Assembly (NCBI GenBank): GCA_031549495.1
Contig: JAVBPS010000028.1
Span: 1 to 59,024, forward strand
Length of the DNA: 59,024 nt
DNA from: JAVBOW01 sp031549495
Lineage (GTDB): Bacteria > Bacteroidota > Bacteroidia > Bacteroidales > Rikenellaceae
Reading direction: 5' to 3'
This document shows positions 1-9,119 of this stretch, piece after piece. The notes under the pieces are model-generated. The model did no database searches. It saw only the letters and a list, made by a program, of their open reading frames with translations, and was not told the DNA's origin. The position numbers and the translations under genes were made by a program. Positions within the stretch are counted from its first letter, which is position 1. Every line of letters starts with the position of its first letter.

Positions 1-335
1 TTGAAAATGACCACCGTGGTCAGGGCGAACCCGGCCGCGACGCTGACCACACCGGCCAGTATACGGCGCTTATCGTGCGGTTCCGTCTTATCGCCCTTGA
101 TGCTCGTGAGCAGGATGGCGAAGATGAACAGGATCAGGATCCCCCCGGCGTAGACCGAGAGCTGCACCGCCGCCAGGAAGTGGTAATTGAGCAGCAGGTA
201 GAACCCCGCCGTGGCGATCAGCACCAACAGCAGGTAGGTCGCTGCCCGGAGCATCCTGCGCGCGGTCACGGCCAGCACGGAGCAGGAGACGAGCACCAAC
301 GCCAGGACATAAAATGCTATTTGACTGCCTGTCAT
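1..335 (-). CDS. nuoJ: NADH-quinone oxidoreductase subunit J (partial, 3' end outside window)
   Basis: This is a membrane subunit of respiratory complex I that helps form the proton-translocating arm. The 111 residues visible begin MTGSQIAFYVLALVL and show three hydrophobic segments. The second carries the NuoJ hallmark AVQLSVYAGGILILFIFAIL, followed by a basic loop (TSIKGDKTEPHDKRR) and the start of another helix. The ATG at 333-335 lies two bases beyond the nuoI stop codon, so the two are probably translationally coupled. The gene continues past the left edge, so its C-terminus cannot be judged. The order H-I-J and the protein sequence make the call secure. Confidence 0.93.
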   Translation of the reverse strand, partial: MTGSQIAFYVLALVLVSCSVLAVTARRMLRAATYLLLVLIATAGFYLLLNYHFLAAVQLSVYAGGILILFIFAILLTSIKGDKTEPHDKRRILAGVVSVAAGFALTTVVIF

Positions 336-337
336 GG

Positions 338-802
338 TTATTCCGTTTTTTTAGGGGCGAGCGACGAGCCCGGCCGGTTGAGTTGCTTGAACAATTTCTC
401 GCGCGTGAAGACCGCGTGTTCGAAGTGGTTGCTCCACGCGATCGCGTCCTGCGGGCAGGTGCGCGTGCACAGGCCGCAGAAGATGCAGCCGCCGGTGTCC
501 CACACGTAACGGTCGAGCACCTTGCGCTCTTTGCCTTCCGCGTCCGCTTCCATGCGCGAGATCACCTGGATCGTGGCGTTGGGGCAGTTCATCTGGCAGA
601 TGCCGCAGGCGGTGCACTTGTGTTGGTTGAAGCCGTCATGGGGCATGGTGAGCTCCCCGCGGAAATTCTCCGGGTAGACGTGCTTGCCCCGGTTCTCGGG
701 ATATTGCTCCGTCACTTTCGGGCGGATCATGTTGAGCATGGCGATGTACATGCCCTGCATCAGGCGCCAAAGCCCGACGAATATATCGGTTATGTATTTC
801 AT
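338..802 (-). CDS. nuoI: NADH-quinone oxidoreductase subunit I (2x[4Fe-4S] protein)
   Basis: This is the 8Fe ferredoxin-like subunit of complex I that passes electrons along the peripheral arm toward NuoB. The 154-residue protein begins MKYITDIFVGLWRLMQGM. It has two complete 4Fe-4S motifs, CTACGICQMNCP and CIFCGLCTRTCP, each CxxCxxCxxxCP. The start chosen is the ATG at 800-802, which overlaps the nuoH stop codon (ATGA). A longer reading from 865 adds 21 residues encoded inside nuoH that do not resemble the family. The N-terminal amphipathic stretch that anchors NuoI to the membrane is present. Confidence 0.95.
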   Translation of the reverse strand: MKYITDIFVGLWRLMQGMYIAMLNMIRPKVTEQYPENRGKHVYPENFRGELTMPHDGFNQHKCTACGICQMNCPNATIQVISRMEADAEGKERKVLDRYVWDTGGCIFCGLCTRTCPQDAIAWSNHFEHAVFTREKLFKQLNRPGSSLAPKKTE

Positions 803-1863
803 AGCGCTACGACCAATGACATGAGTACGATGTTCACGAGGCAGATGGGCATCAGGATCTTCCACTCAAGACCTAACAGTTGGTCGATCCTAAGGCGCGG
901 GAACGACCAGCGCACCCACAGCGCCAGGAAGACGCAGGCGAACGTCTTACCGAAGAACCAGATGACCGAGGGAATGTAATCCATCACGGCGTTGAACTGC
1001 TCCCAGCCCGGGATGTGCAGCGGCATCCACCCCCCGAGGAACATGGTGGCGGCGATGGCGGCGATGATGAACATGTTGAGGTATTCGGCCAGGTAGAAGA
1101 AGCCGAACTGGATCCCCGAATATTCGGTGTGGTAACCGGCCGTGAGCTCCGACTCCGCTTCGGGAAGGTCGAACGGCCCGCGGTTGGTCTCGGCGTGGCC
1201 CGCGATGATATAGATGAAGAAGGCGATCACCGCCGGTACATGCCCCTTGAAGATGAACCACATCTCAGACTGCTGCTCGACGATCTCCGAGAGCTGCATC
1301 GTGCCCGAAAGGATCACGATCGTCAGCAGCGCCATCCCGGCCGAAATTTCATAGCTGATCAGCTGCGCGCCCGAGCGCATGGCGCCGATCATCGTGTACT
1401 TGCTGTTCGAGCTCCACCCGGCCAGCAGGATCCCCACCACGCCTAAGGATGAAACCGCCAGCAGGTAGAACACCCCGATGTTGAAGTCGATGGCGTGCAG
1501 CCCCTTGGCGAAGGGGAGCGCCCCGAAGGTGCAGATCGAGGCGATGATGACCAGGAACGAAGCGAGGCGGAACAGGAAACGGTCCGAGCGGTTGAGCACG
1601 ATCAACTCCTTGAGCAGGATCTTGATCATGTCGGCCACGGACTGCAGCACGCCCCATTTGCCGACGCGGTTCGGCCCGATGCGGCACTGGAAGAAGGCGC
1701 AAACCTTGCGCTCCAGCCAGATCAGGAAAAGGGCCAGCACGGCGTAGGCCGCGAGCACCATGATCCCGATGAGGATGAACTCGATGGCCAGGGCCCAGCC
1801 CCCGGGCATCCATCCCCTGAGTGTGGAATCAATCCACTGGGTTACGGTTGAGAAACTCCACAT
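799..1863 (-). CDS. nuoH: NADH-quinone oxidoreductase subunit H
   Basis: This 354-residue membrane subunit of complex I contributes to the quinone-binding site and links the hydrophilic arm to the proton-pumping arm. About eight hydrophobic helices are visible. Family motifs include LIWLERKVCAFFQCRIGPNR near the N-terminus and the acidic loop GPFDLPEAESELTAGYHTEY in the middle; both are typical of NuoH/ND1. It starts one base after the nuoC/D stop and overlaps nuoI by four bases. In 14-subunit operons nuoE, F and G lie between D and H; here they are absent. Confidence 0.96.
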   Translation of the reverse strand: MWSFSTVTQWIDSTLRGWMPGGWALAIEFILIGIMVLAAYAVLALFLIWLERKVCAFFQCRIGPNRVGKWGVLQSVADMIKILLKELIVLNRSDRFLFRLASFLVIIASICTFGALPFAKGLHAIDFNIGVFYLLAVSSLGVVGILLAGWSSNSKYTMIGAMRSGAQLISYEISAGMALLTIVILSGTMQLSEIVEQQSEMWFIFKGHVPAVIAFFIYIIAGHAETNRGPFDLPEAESELTAGYHTEYSGIQFGFFYLAEYLNMFIIAAIAATMFLGGWMPLHIPGWEQFNAVMDYIPSVIWFFGKTFACVFLALWVRWSFPRLRIDQLLGLEWKILMPICLVNIVLMSLVVAL

Positions 1864-1864
1864 A

Positions 1865-3490
1865 TCAACGGTCTATGCAAGGTATGACATAATCCAGCGA
1901 GGCCCCGAGCATGATCAGGTCGGCGACTTTCGTCTGGGTGGCGATCGCACCCAGCGCTCCCACCAGCGTGAGCGACGGGGAGCGGAATTTGATGCGGTAG
2001 GGATTTTTGTCCCCGCGCGAGGTGACGTGCACGCAGAACTGGCCGCGGGCGTTCTCCACGCGCTGGAAGTACTCGCCCTCCGGCAGGCGCATGACGGCCT
2101 TCGTCTTGGCGGCGAAATCCCCGGCGGGAATGTTGTCCACCAGCTGCTCGATGATGCGCAGCGACTGCTCGATCTCGTCCAGGCGGATCACGTAACGGTC
2201 GAACGTCTCGCCGCCCGTGCGCAATACCTCCTCGAAATTCACGCGGTCATAGGCTGCGTAAGGCTCGATCTTGCGGATGTCGTTGTGCCACCCCGAGGCG
2301 CGCCCGCTCGGGCCCGTGGCGCCGACCGAGATCGCTTTGTTCACGTTCAGGTAGCCGATGCCGTTCATGCGGCCGCGGGCGATGGGGTTGCCGGTGAAGA
2401 GCATGTGGTGCTCCTTGAGCATCTTGCGCATGTAGGGGATGAATTCCTTCACGCGGCGCTGGAAATCGGGGTGTATGTCGTTGGCCAGGCCGCCGATGAC
2501 GTTGTAGTTGGCCATCAGCCGTCCGCCGGCCGACTCTTCGAAGATGTCCATGATCTTCTCGCGGTCGCGCATTCCGTAGACGAAGGCGGTGATCGCCCCC
2601 ATGTCCATCGCCATACAGCCCCAGCCCAGCAGGTGGGAGGCGATGCGGGTCAACTCGTCCATAATCGTGCGCACCACCACGGCGCGGTCGGGTACCTCGA
2701 CCTGCAACCCTTTCTCGACCAGCAGGCAGACCGCGTGGCGGTTCATCGTGCCCGAGAGGTAGTCCAGGCGGTCGGTCAGGTGCAGGATCTGCGGATAGGT
2801 ATAGGCCTCGCACATCTTCTCGATCCCGCGGTGGATATAGCCGAACACGGGGTCGATCTTTTTGATCATCTCCCCGTCCAGCGCCACGCGCAGGTGCAAC
2901 ACGCCGTGCATGGCGGGGTGCTGCGGGCCGAAGTTGACCACGTAGTCGTCCTCCCGGAAAAGCTGGCGGATCTCCTCCCTGGGCTGCCCCATGTGCAGCG
3001 ACACGGTCGGGATGCGCTCCATATCCTCGATCTTCTCGTTTTCGAGCGGCACGGGGTTCACCTCGGGCGAGGCGTCGTAATCCTTGCGCAGCGGGAACCC
3101 TTTCCAGTCCGAGCGCAGGAAGATGCGGCGCATGTCGGGATGGTCGAGGAAACGGATGCCCAGGAAGTCGTAGACCTCGCGCTCGTAGATCATCGCCGAG
3201 TCCCACAGGTCGCTGACACTCTGCAGCAAGGGATTCTCGCGGTCGGCGGTCGAGGTTTTCAGCGCCACCACATTTTGAGGATGCACCGACTGGTTGAGGT
3301 AATAGATGACCCCGAGGCTCTCGCCCAGGTCCATCCCTACTATATCTATAAGGAAGTCGTAACCGGCGGCTTTCAACTCCCCGGCCACTTCCCGGCATTG
3401 CTCTTTATCGACGGTGACCGTCAGTTTTCCCGGTGCCTCCTCCACTTGGGCGAGGGGGAATTTCGCGAGTTTATTTTTCGTCGTTTCCAT
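1865..3490 (-). CDS. nuoC/nuoCD: NADH-quinone oxidoreductase subunit C/D fusion
   Basis: This is a single 541-residue protein joining the 30-kDa (NuoC) and 49-kDa (NuoD) subunits of the complex I peripheral arm. Residues about 1-150 are NuoC-like, with the signature YEREVYDFLGIRFLDHPDMR followed by RIFLRSDWKGFPLRKDY. A short linker leads into NuoD, starting at NFGPQHPAMHGVLHLRVALD, where the HPAMHG loop contributes to the quinone site. The C-terminus ends LDYVIPCIDR as expected for NuoD. The start codon lies 20 bases inside the end of nuoB, so the genes overlap. C/D fusions also occur in enterobacteria and other Bacteroidota. Confidence 0.95.
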   Translation of the reverse strand: METTKNKLAKFPLAQVEEAPGKLTVTVDKEQCREVAGELKAAGYDFLIDIVGMDLGESLGVIYYLNQSVHPQNVVALKTSTADRENPLLQSVSDLWDSAMIYEREVYDFLGIRFLDHPDMRRIFLRSDWKGFPLRKDYDASPEVNPVPLENEKIEDMERIPTVSLHMGQPREEIRQLFREDDYVVNFGPQHPAMHGVLHLRVALDGEMIKKIDPVFGYIHRGIEKMCEAYTYPQILHLTDRLDYLSGTMNRHAVCLLVEKGLQVEVPDRAVVVRTIMDELTRIASHLLGWGCMAMDMGAITAFVYGMRDREKIMDIFEESAGGRLMANYNVIGGLANDIHPDFQRRVKEFIPYMRKMLKEHHMLFTGNPIARGRMNGIGYLNVNKAISVGATGPSGRASGWHNDIRKIEPYAAYDRVNFEEVLRTGGETFDRYVIRLDEIEQSLRIIEQLVDNIPAGDFAAKTKAVMRLPEGEYFQRVENARGQFCVHVTSRGDKNPYRIKFRSPSLTLVGALGAIATQTKVADLIMLGASLDYVIPCIDR

Positions 3491-4064
3491 CCTTCACTTC
3501 GGGTTGTTCGGGTAACTTGAAGAAATTCTGCGCCTTGATCTTGCGCTGCATCTGCATCATGCCGTAGAGCATGGCATCCGGACGGGGCGGGCAGCCCGGG
3601 ACATAAACGTCCACCGGGATGATCTGGTCCACGCCCATCACCGTGTGGTACGAGCTTTTGAAAGGCCCGCCGCAAATGGCGCAACTGCCGACGGCCATCA
3701 CATATTTCGGCTCGGCCATCTGCTCGTAAAGGCGCAGCAGCACCGGGGCCATGCGGTGGACGATCGTCCCGCAGACGAAGATCACGTCGGCCTGGCGGGG
3801 GCTGTTGCGCGTCACCTCCCACCCGAAACGGGCGAAGTCCGTGCGCGCCGCGCCGACGCACATGAACTCGATGCCGCAGCAGCTCGTGGCGAACGTCAGG
3901 GGCCAGACGGAATTCGAACGCCCCCAGTTGATGAAATCGTTGATCGAGCCGACGAAAATGTTGACGCCGTTTTCGCGCAACTCGGCCACGTACTTTTCGA
4001 GGTATTCGTTGTCGTTGAAATCCTCGTAGCGCATATTGGGGATGCGCATCTTCTTTACTTCCAT
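3471..4064 (-). CDS. nuoB: NADH-quinone oxidoreductase subunit B
   Basis: NuoB carries cluster N2, the last [4Fe-4S] centre before quinone. Visible features are the twin-cysteine motif FATSCCGIEFMC, the third ligand region GSCAICGGPF, and VDVYVPGCPPRPDAML with the fourth cysteine. The start is set at the ATG at 4062-4064 (MEVKKMRIPNMRY, 197 residues) because AAAGGAG lies about seven bases upstream on the minus strand. Another in-frame ATG lies at 4047-4049, and longer forms from 4085 or 4133 lie entirely within nuoA. The chosen start overlaps the nuoA stop by about ten bases. Confidence 0.94.
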   Translation of the reverse strand: MEVKKMRIPNMRYEDFNDNEYLEKYVAELRENGVNIFVGSINDFINWGRSNSVWPLTFATSCCGIEFMCVGAARTDFARFGWEVTRNSPRQADVIFVCGTIVHRMAPVLLRLYEQMAEPKYVMAVGSCAICGGPFKSSYHTVMGVDQIIPVDVYVPGCPPRPDAMLYGMMQMQRKIKAQNFFKLPEQPEVKDGNDEK

Positions 4065-4408
4065 TTCAAAGCTCCTTTCTTCCATGCATAGGCCAGCCCC
4101 AGGGCGAGGATGACCAGGAAAAACGATACGCAAACCAACCCCTGCACCCCTAATTCACGGGTGATGACGGCCCAGGGAAACAGCAGCACCGTTTCCACGT
4201 CGAACACCAGGTAAAGGATGGCGAAGAGGTAATAACCCACCCGGAACTGCATCCAGGATGTCCCGCGGGTGGGGATGCCGCATTCGTAGGGCTCCCCCTT
4301 CAGGGGATTGGTCGACCTCGGCGCGAGCCACCAGGCCAGCACCAGGGCCGCCCCCACCAGCACGAGCGCTGTGGCGAAAACGACCAGGAATAGTGACGTA
4401 TTACTCAT
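4055..4408 (-). CDS. nuoA: NADH-quinone oxidoreductase subunit A
   Basis: This is a 117-residue membrane subunit of complex I and the first gene of the operon. Three transmembrane segments are visible. The loop after helix 1 contains the conserved PYECGIPTRGTSW motif, whose cysteine becomes exposed in the deactive state of related complexes. The segment FAILYLVFDVETVLLFPWA is a NuoA/ND3 hallmark, with the acidic residues of helix 2. Length is normal for the family. Transcription probably starts just upstream (see candidate promoters). Confidence 0.95.
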   Translation of the reverse strand: MSNTSLFLVVFATALVLVGAALVLAWWLAPRSTNPLKGEPYECGIPTRGTSWMQFRVGYYLFAILYLVFDVETVLLFPWAVITRELGVQGLVCVSFFLVILALGLAYAWKKGALKWK

Positions 4409-4427
4409 ATAGAGAATTTGTAGTTAG

Positions 4428-4458
4428 CAAAGCTAAAAAGGAAAACCCCCCGTCCAAC
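4428..4458 (-). promoter_or_regulatory. Candidate nuoA promoter (Bacteroidota -33/-7 type)
   Basis: On the minus strand GTTG (4455-4458) is followed after 19 bases by TAGCTTTG (4428-4435). This fits the Bacteroidota consensus TTTG-N19-TAnnTTTG closely. It would give a very short leader before the nuoA ATG at 4408. A competing box lies further upstream at 4551-4558. Confidence 0.4.
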
Positions 4459-4550
4459 TCCCTCATTTGCAGACCGGCCCGGCGGGCATCACATAACAAA
4501 AAAGGAGATGGACGAACGTTTCCCTGATAAATGGAAACCAAATTCGCGTG

Positions 4551-4558
4551 CAAATGTA
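4551..4558 (-). promoter_or_regulatory. Alternative nuo operon -7 box
   Basis: TACATTTG on the minus strand matches TAnnTTTG. The -33 side is weak (CTGG about 20 bases upstream). Use of this box would give a leader of roughly 135 bases containing a pyrimidine-rich stretch. Confidence 0.3.
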
Positions 4559-4818
4559 GTAAAAATTTAACAGTATCCAGCCCTAAAAGAAAAAATGACA
4601 CAAAACGACCGGTCATCTCTTTCCCGGTTCATCTTGCTGCCGTTTTTTTGTCCGTTATTCCTTCATTGACCCGCATTCGGCAGGAACCCCCAGGGGACGC
4701 CTGTTCCATCCTTCGGGTAAAGATGCGGCCTTTTTCTCCAGGGCGTGTTAACACAAATTGCATAAATCGGCAAAGCATGGTCGGCCGGATGAACCTTGGC
4801 CGGCCATGTTCGCGGTTT

Positions 4819-7800
4819 TCATGAAAAGTCCTTAGGCAGCACGCCGTACTGCTTGAAAAAGCATTTGGAGAAATAGGAGAGCGAATTGAATCCGACCATG
4901 TAGCACACCTCGCTGATCTGGTATTCGCCCTTCCGCAGCAGCGCCGCAGCCTCCTTGAGGCGTTCGACGCGCAGGTACTCGTTGGGCGAGAGGTCGAGCA
5001 GGCCTTTTATCTTGCGGTAGAAACTCGCGCGGCTCATACAGAGCGTCTCGGCGATGTTCTCCATCCTCAGGTCGGGGTTCGAGATATTGCCCGATATCGC
5101 CTCGTGTACCTGCCTGAGGAAATCCTCGTCCGCCTTCGATAGGGTCGTGATATTCGACAGCACGGCCATCGGATACTGCGTGAAGGCCTTTTTGAGGATG
5201 GCCCGGCCCTGGATCAGGTTTTCGATCACCGCCAGCAGGTATTCGGTCGAGAACGGTTTCTCGATATAGGAATCGGCCCCGGCCTCCGCCCCTTCGATCT
5301 TGGACTGCATCATCGTCTTTGCCGTAAGCAGGATGACGGGGATATGGCTGTAATTCATATTGTTCTTTATCGACGAGCACAACTCCACCCCGTCCATCAC
5401 CGGCATCATGATATCGCTCACCACAAGATCCACCATCTGCCCGGAAAGCACGTCGAGCGCCTGCTGTCCGTTTTCAGTAACGATCACGTTGTATTTCTGG
5501 ATCAGCAGCCGCGACAGGAACCGGTGGATCGACGCGTCGTCTTCGACGACCAGTATCGTGTTGCGTTGGTCGTCGCCCTTCTGCCGGTCGGCGTCCGAAA
5601 AATCCATGTTCTCTTCCCCGGCCGGCGTACCCGCGTCGAACACGTTCTGCTGCGTTACGGGCAGCGTGAGGATAAAACGGGTCATGTTCTTACCCGTCTC
5701 CACGTGCAGCGTGCCGTTGTGCTGTCCGGCCAGGAACCGGGCCAGGGCAAGGCCGATCCCCGTGCCGGGCGTGTTGTTGTTGCGCGGGGTGATGTGGCGC
5801 ACGAAGGGCTCGAATATCTTCTCCTTCATCTCTTCGGGCAGCGTCTGGCCGTCGTTCTCGACCACGATGCTGAAAACCCCGGTTTGCTCTGCCTGCCCGG
5901 TGTCGAGCGTTACGGAGATATACTGATCGCCGTATTTGACGGCATTGCTGAGCAGATTGCTGATGATCTTGGTCAGCGCCTCGACGTTCGCCGTCGCGAA
6001 AAACGGCGGATCGGTCTTCGCCACCGAGAACCGGAAACCTTTCTGGCGGGCGAAAGGGGCGAACCGCCGGAACATTTCCCCTAAAAGATCGGATATGTTG
6101 CAACGGACATAGTTCAGCACCAGGCTCTCTTTTTCGGCTTGCCGGAAATCGAGCAGCTGCGAGGTGAGCTCATGCAGGCGGTCGACGTTCTGTTTCATGA
6201 TGACCAGGTCCTCGACCGTCTCTTTGTCCGTGAGCGTGTCCCGCGAGAGGATATTTTCCAGCGGCCCTTTGATCAGGGTGAGCGGGGTGCGTATCTCGTG
6301 GGTGACGTTGGTGAAGAAACTGATCTTGGAGTCGTAGAGCTCCTTCTCCTTGTTCTGTTCGAACCTGTCGAGTATCGCCTGCTGGCGCCTGCGGTTGCGC
6401 CCGGCGATGTAGGTGTATATCTGGTAACCCGCGGCGCAGGCCAGCAGCAGGTAGGCCAGATAAGCCAGCGGGGTCAGGTAAAAAGGCGGGCGGATCTCGA
6501 TGTCGAGCCTTTTTTCAGCCGTCGCCGGATCGTCGTCCATATCTTTTATGCGGAGCGTGTAATGCCCCGGCGGAAGGCGCGAATAGTTGATCGACCGGGA
6601 CTGCGGCACGGGCTGCCACTGGCGGTCGAGCCCTTCGAGTTTGCAGACCAGCTTGCGCGCTCCGGGGGTGCCGTAATCAAACGCGGCTATGCGGAACGTC
6701 AAGGTGTTCTGGTTGTGTTTGAGCGTGAGTTCATCCGAGAACAGGATGCTCTTCCCGAGCGGCGAACCCTTCTTGCCGACAGGCACGGGCTGGTTGAAAA
6801 GCAGGAAATCGGTGATGAACACCTGTTCCGCCCGACGGCTTTTCTCTACGTTCTTGCTGTTGAAGCAGATCATTCCCTGCGTGGTGCCGAAATAGATATT
6901 ATCGTCCTTGTCGCGGTAACCCGATTTGTAGTTGAACTGGCCTCCCGGAAGCCCGTCGGCCACCGTATAGGTCTTGATGACCTGCATGCGCACCGGATCG
7001 AATTTCACAAGCCCCTGGTTGGTGGTCAGCCAGAAAAGCCCCGATCCGTCCTCCTCGATGCGGAAGACCACGTCGTTGGGCAGTCCGTCGGTGCTGTTGA
7101 AACTCTCGAAACTCCGGGTCCTGGGAACGAACCGGCACAGGCCGCCCCCTTGGGTGGTAAGCCATATCCTCTTGCGACTGTCCTCGAAGATGCTGAGCAC
7201 CTTGTCTATCGGAAGGCTCCCCGCCTTGGGACTGTGCACATAGTGTTCCCAGGTGTCGGATCTGCCGTTGTGCACATACACGCCGTTCGAATAGGTGGCC
7301 ACCCACAGGTTACCGCCCGAATCCTCGTCGATGTCGTATACCAGGTTGCCGTCCAACTCGTCTATCCGCGTAAAACTGCCGTCGCGTTTATCGAACCGGA
7401 GCAGGCATCTGCCCGTGCCGAGGTAAATATACCCTGTCGAGGCTTTGTAGATCGAAAAGATAAAGATATAGTCGTCGAGCGCCGTTGCGCCCTCACGGGT
7501 TTTGTGCGAAAGCCGCACCTTGCCCGTGACCGTGTCGATCACCTTTATCCCGTAGGAGAACGTCCCTACCCACAGGTCGTTCCCGTCGAGGTACATCCCC
7601 TGTATGTTGGGGAATTCGCGGCTGGGGGCGAAATGCTCGAATTTTTCCGTTTTCACATCGAAACGGAACAGCCCGGCATCTTCCGTGCCCACCCATATCT
7701 TCGATCCGTCCGCCGATCCGCACATCTCCCGCACGCGCCTGCCGCCCAGCGAACCGGCGCGGGTGGTGGGATAGTATTTCTTGAAACGGAAGGTGTTGTC

Positions 7801-8802
7801 CGGGTAGTGGTTCACCCCCCCGAAGAACGATCCGAGCCAGACATCCCCGTCACGGTCCTTGCAGATGGAATAGATGGCGTTGTCGGATATGGAGTAGGGG
7901 TCGAAGACGTCGCTCGTCAGGTGGATGCAGCTGTCGTCCGAGAGGTCGTAGATATAGACCCCCGTTTCGGAACCGATCCACATCCTCTTGTCGTCGTACC
8001 AAACCATATCGCGCGCGAACACATTACCGCCGTCGGGATTTAACGCAAGGGTACGGATGTTGCCGGTGACCAGGTTGACTTCGTACACCCCCCAGCGCTC
8101 CGAAGCGAGGTACATCCGGTTATGGCTTCCGAAAAGGATCCGGGAGATGGCCCCGTTGGCGAACGCCGCCTCGCCGTCCGCAGTACGGTAGGGCGTCAAT
8201 TCGTTTATCTCCCCGTCCGTGTAGTAAAGCGCACTGTAGAACGACACCCAAAGGCGGCCGCCCTCCTGGACGGCGAATCCCCGCACATTGCCGGGTTTTC
8301 CGGCCAGGTCGTAATTGGTCAGGGCGCCCCCGGCCTGTTCGAAACTGAACAGCCCCGACCCGGCTACCGCGATCAGGATCTCGCCGTCCCGTCCGGGGCC
8401 GATCGCGGTCACCGTCTTTTCGATCCCGATACCGTCCGCGGTTTTCAGGGTGAACTTTTCCACCTTCTCCAACCCGGGGTCATATATGCAGATGCCCTCG
8501 TCCGTGCCGATCCAGATATTCCCGCCGGGATCCTCATAAAGCGAGGTTATGAAATTGTTGGTCAGGTTGTTGTCGGCGGTGAAATTGTTGCGGAATATCC
8601 GGAACGAATTCCCGTCGTAGCGGTTCAGCCCGTCGCGGGTGCCGAACCACATGAACCCGTTGCGGTCCTGGATAATGGCGTTGACGCAGTTCTGCGACAG
8701 CCCGTCGGTGGTATTCAGTTTACGGAAATAGTAAGAATCGGCCGCCAGGGCGTTTCCCGCCAATCCGATGGCCATCCATAATAGGGCGGAAAAAAGTCTC
8801 AT
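4819..8802 (-). CDS. Hybrid two-component system regulator (HTCS 1)
   Basis: This is a one-protein sensor and regulator of 1327 residues. It has an N-terminal signal sequence, then a periplasmic two-propeller sensor made of repeats such as DRNGFMWFGTRDGLNRYDG (about 25-690). A Y_Y_Y domain (about 700-770) and one transmembrane helix (about 778-798) follow. The kinase dimerisation domain has phospho-acceptor His835 in FTNVTHEIRTPLTLI, and the ATPase domain shows NLLSNAVKYG and GTGIGLALA. The receiver domain has Asp1130 in VVSDIMMPVMDG, and an AraC-type helix-turn-helix domain ends the protein at VLPKDFS. All catalytic positions look intact. It diverges from the sulfatase and sialidase-fold pair at 9195-13105, its probable targets. 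The glycan ligand is not known. Confidence 0.94.
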   Translation of the reverse strand: MRLFSALLWMAIGLAGNALAADSYYFRKLNTTDGLSQNCVNAIIQDRNGFMWFGTRDGLNRYDGNSFRIFRNNFTADNNLTNNFITSLYEDPGGNIWIGTDEGICIYDPGLEKVEKFTLKTADGIGIEKTVTAIGPGRDGEILIAVAGSGLFSFEQAGGALTNYDLAGKPGNVRGFAVQEGGRLWVSFYSALYYTDGEINELTPYRTADGEAAFANGAISRILFGSHNRMYLASERWGVYEVNLVTGNIRTLALNPDGGNVFARDMVWYDDKRMWIGSETGVYIYDLSDDSCIHLTSDVFDPYSISDNAIYSICKDRDGDVWLGSFFGGVNHYPDNTFRFKKYYPTTRAGSLGGRRVREMCGSADGSKIWVGTEDAGLFRFDVKTEKFEHFAPSREFPNIQGMYLDGNDLWVGTFSYGIKVIDTVTGKVRLSHKTREGATALDDYIFIFSIYKASTGYIYLGTGRCLLRFDKRDGSFTRIDELDGNLVYDIDEDSGGNLWVATYSNGVYVHNGRSDTWEHYVHSPKAGSLPIDKVLSIFEDSRKRIWLTTQGGGLCRFVPRTRSFESFNSTDGLPNDVVFRIEEDGSGLFWLTTNQGLVKFDPVRMQVIKTYTVADGLPGGQFNYKSGYRDKDDNIYFGTTQGMICFNSKNVEKSRRAEQVFITDFLLFNQPVPVGKKGSPLGKSILFSDELTLKHNQNTLTFRIAAFDYGTPGARKLVCKLEGLDRQWQPVPQSRSINYSRLPPGHYTLRIKDMDDDPATAEKRLDIEIRPPFYLTPLAYLAYLLLACAAGYQIYTYIAGRNRRRQQAILDRFEQNKEKELYDSKISFFTNVTHEIRTPLTLIKGPLENILSRDTLTDKETVEDLVIMKQNVDRLHELTSQLLDFRQAEKESLVLNYVRCNISDLLGEMFRRFAPFARQKGFRFSVAKTDPPFFATANVEALTKIISNLLSNAVKYGDQYISVTLDTGQAEQTGVFSIVVENDGQTLPEEMKEKIFEPFVRHITPRNNNTPGTGIGLALARFLAGQHNGTLHVETGKNMTRFILTLPVTQQNVFDAGTPAGEENMDFSDADRQKGDDQRNTILVVEDDASIHRFLSRLLIQKYNVIVTENGQQALDVLSGQMVDLVVSDIMMPVMDGVELCSSIKNNMNYSHIPVILLTAKTMMQSKIEGAEAGADSYIEKPFSTEYLLAVIENLIQGRAILKKAFTQYPMAVLSNITTLSKADEDFLRQVHEAISGNISNPDLRMENIAETLCMSRASFYRKIKGLLDLSPNEYLRVERLKEAAALLRKGEYQISEVCYMVGFNSLSYFSKCFFKQYGVLPKDFS

Positions 8803-8822
8803 CCTGCATTTTTTTAATTATA

Positions 8823-8830
8823 CAAATATA
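8823..8830 (-). promoter_or_regulatory. Candidate HTCS 1 promoter -7 box
   Basis: TATATTTG on the minus strand fits TAnnTTTG, about 20 bases before the HTCS start codon. The -33 position (TGTTTTT) is only a partial match. The surrounding stretch is markedly AT-rich. Confidence 0.4.
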
Positions 8831-9094
8831 TAAAGTCTTATCTGGAAAAACACCGCCCCGGATCGTTGCAAGCCGGCAAACCCGCATCCGCACGGACGGC
8901 CGGCGGCCCGTCGGGAAAGAGTCCCCGTCGCCTGGAATCCCCGTCCCAGCTATGCCGGGAGCGGAAATAACACCTTTGCCACGACATCCCGCCCTGATCA
9001 TATAGGCGTGGCGGCATACCCGCGCGCCAGGAAAATTGAGACGAACGAGTTAAATGTTGAGACTCTTTTTTCAATGCCGGGGGGGAGATTCCCC

Positions 9095-9102
9095 TACTTT
9101 TG
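9095..9102 (+). promoter_or_regulatory. Candidate promoter -7 box of the sulfatase cassette
   Basis: TACTTTTG fits TAnnTTTG and is preceded by a T-run at 9066-9071 near the -33 position. It would place transcription start near 9109, with a leader of about 85 bases before the sulfatase ATG. Confidence 0.42.
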
Positions 9103-9119
9103 TGACAACAGGCCCGACC

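Larger units (their letters stand above)
4409..4818. other. Intergenic region between nuoA and the first HTCS gene
   Basis: This 410-base gap is AT-richer than its surroundings. It holds the two candidate nuo promoter boxes and the 3' flank of the HTCS gene. Near the HTCS stop, GCCGG and CCGGC lie either side of an 11-base loop (about 4790-4810), but no T-run follows, so a terminator is not convincing. I see no gene here. Confidence 0.5.

Noticed and set aside
1760..3520. 586-codon plus-strand open frame opposite nuoC/D
   Set aside because: Its product is low-complexity and rich in His, Val, Arg and Asp, and it lies wholly opposite a well-conserved gene. It is a shadow caused by high GC content.
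4745..4754. GTGTTAACAC palindrome
   Set aside because: A 10-base palindrome alone is expected by chance and has no partner site nearby.
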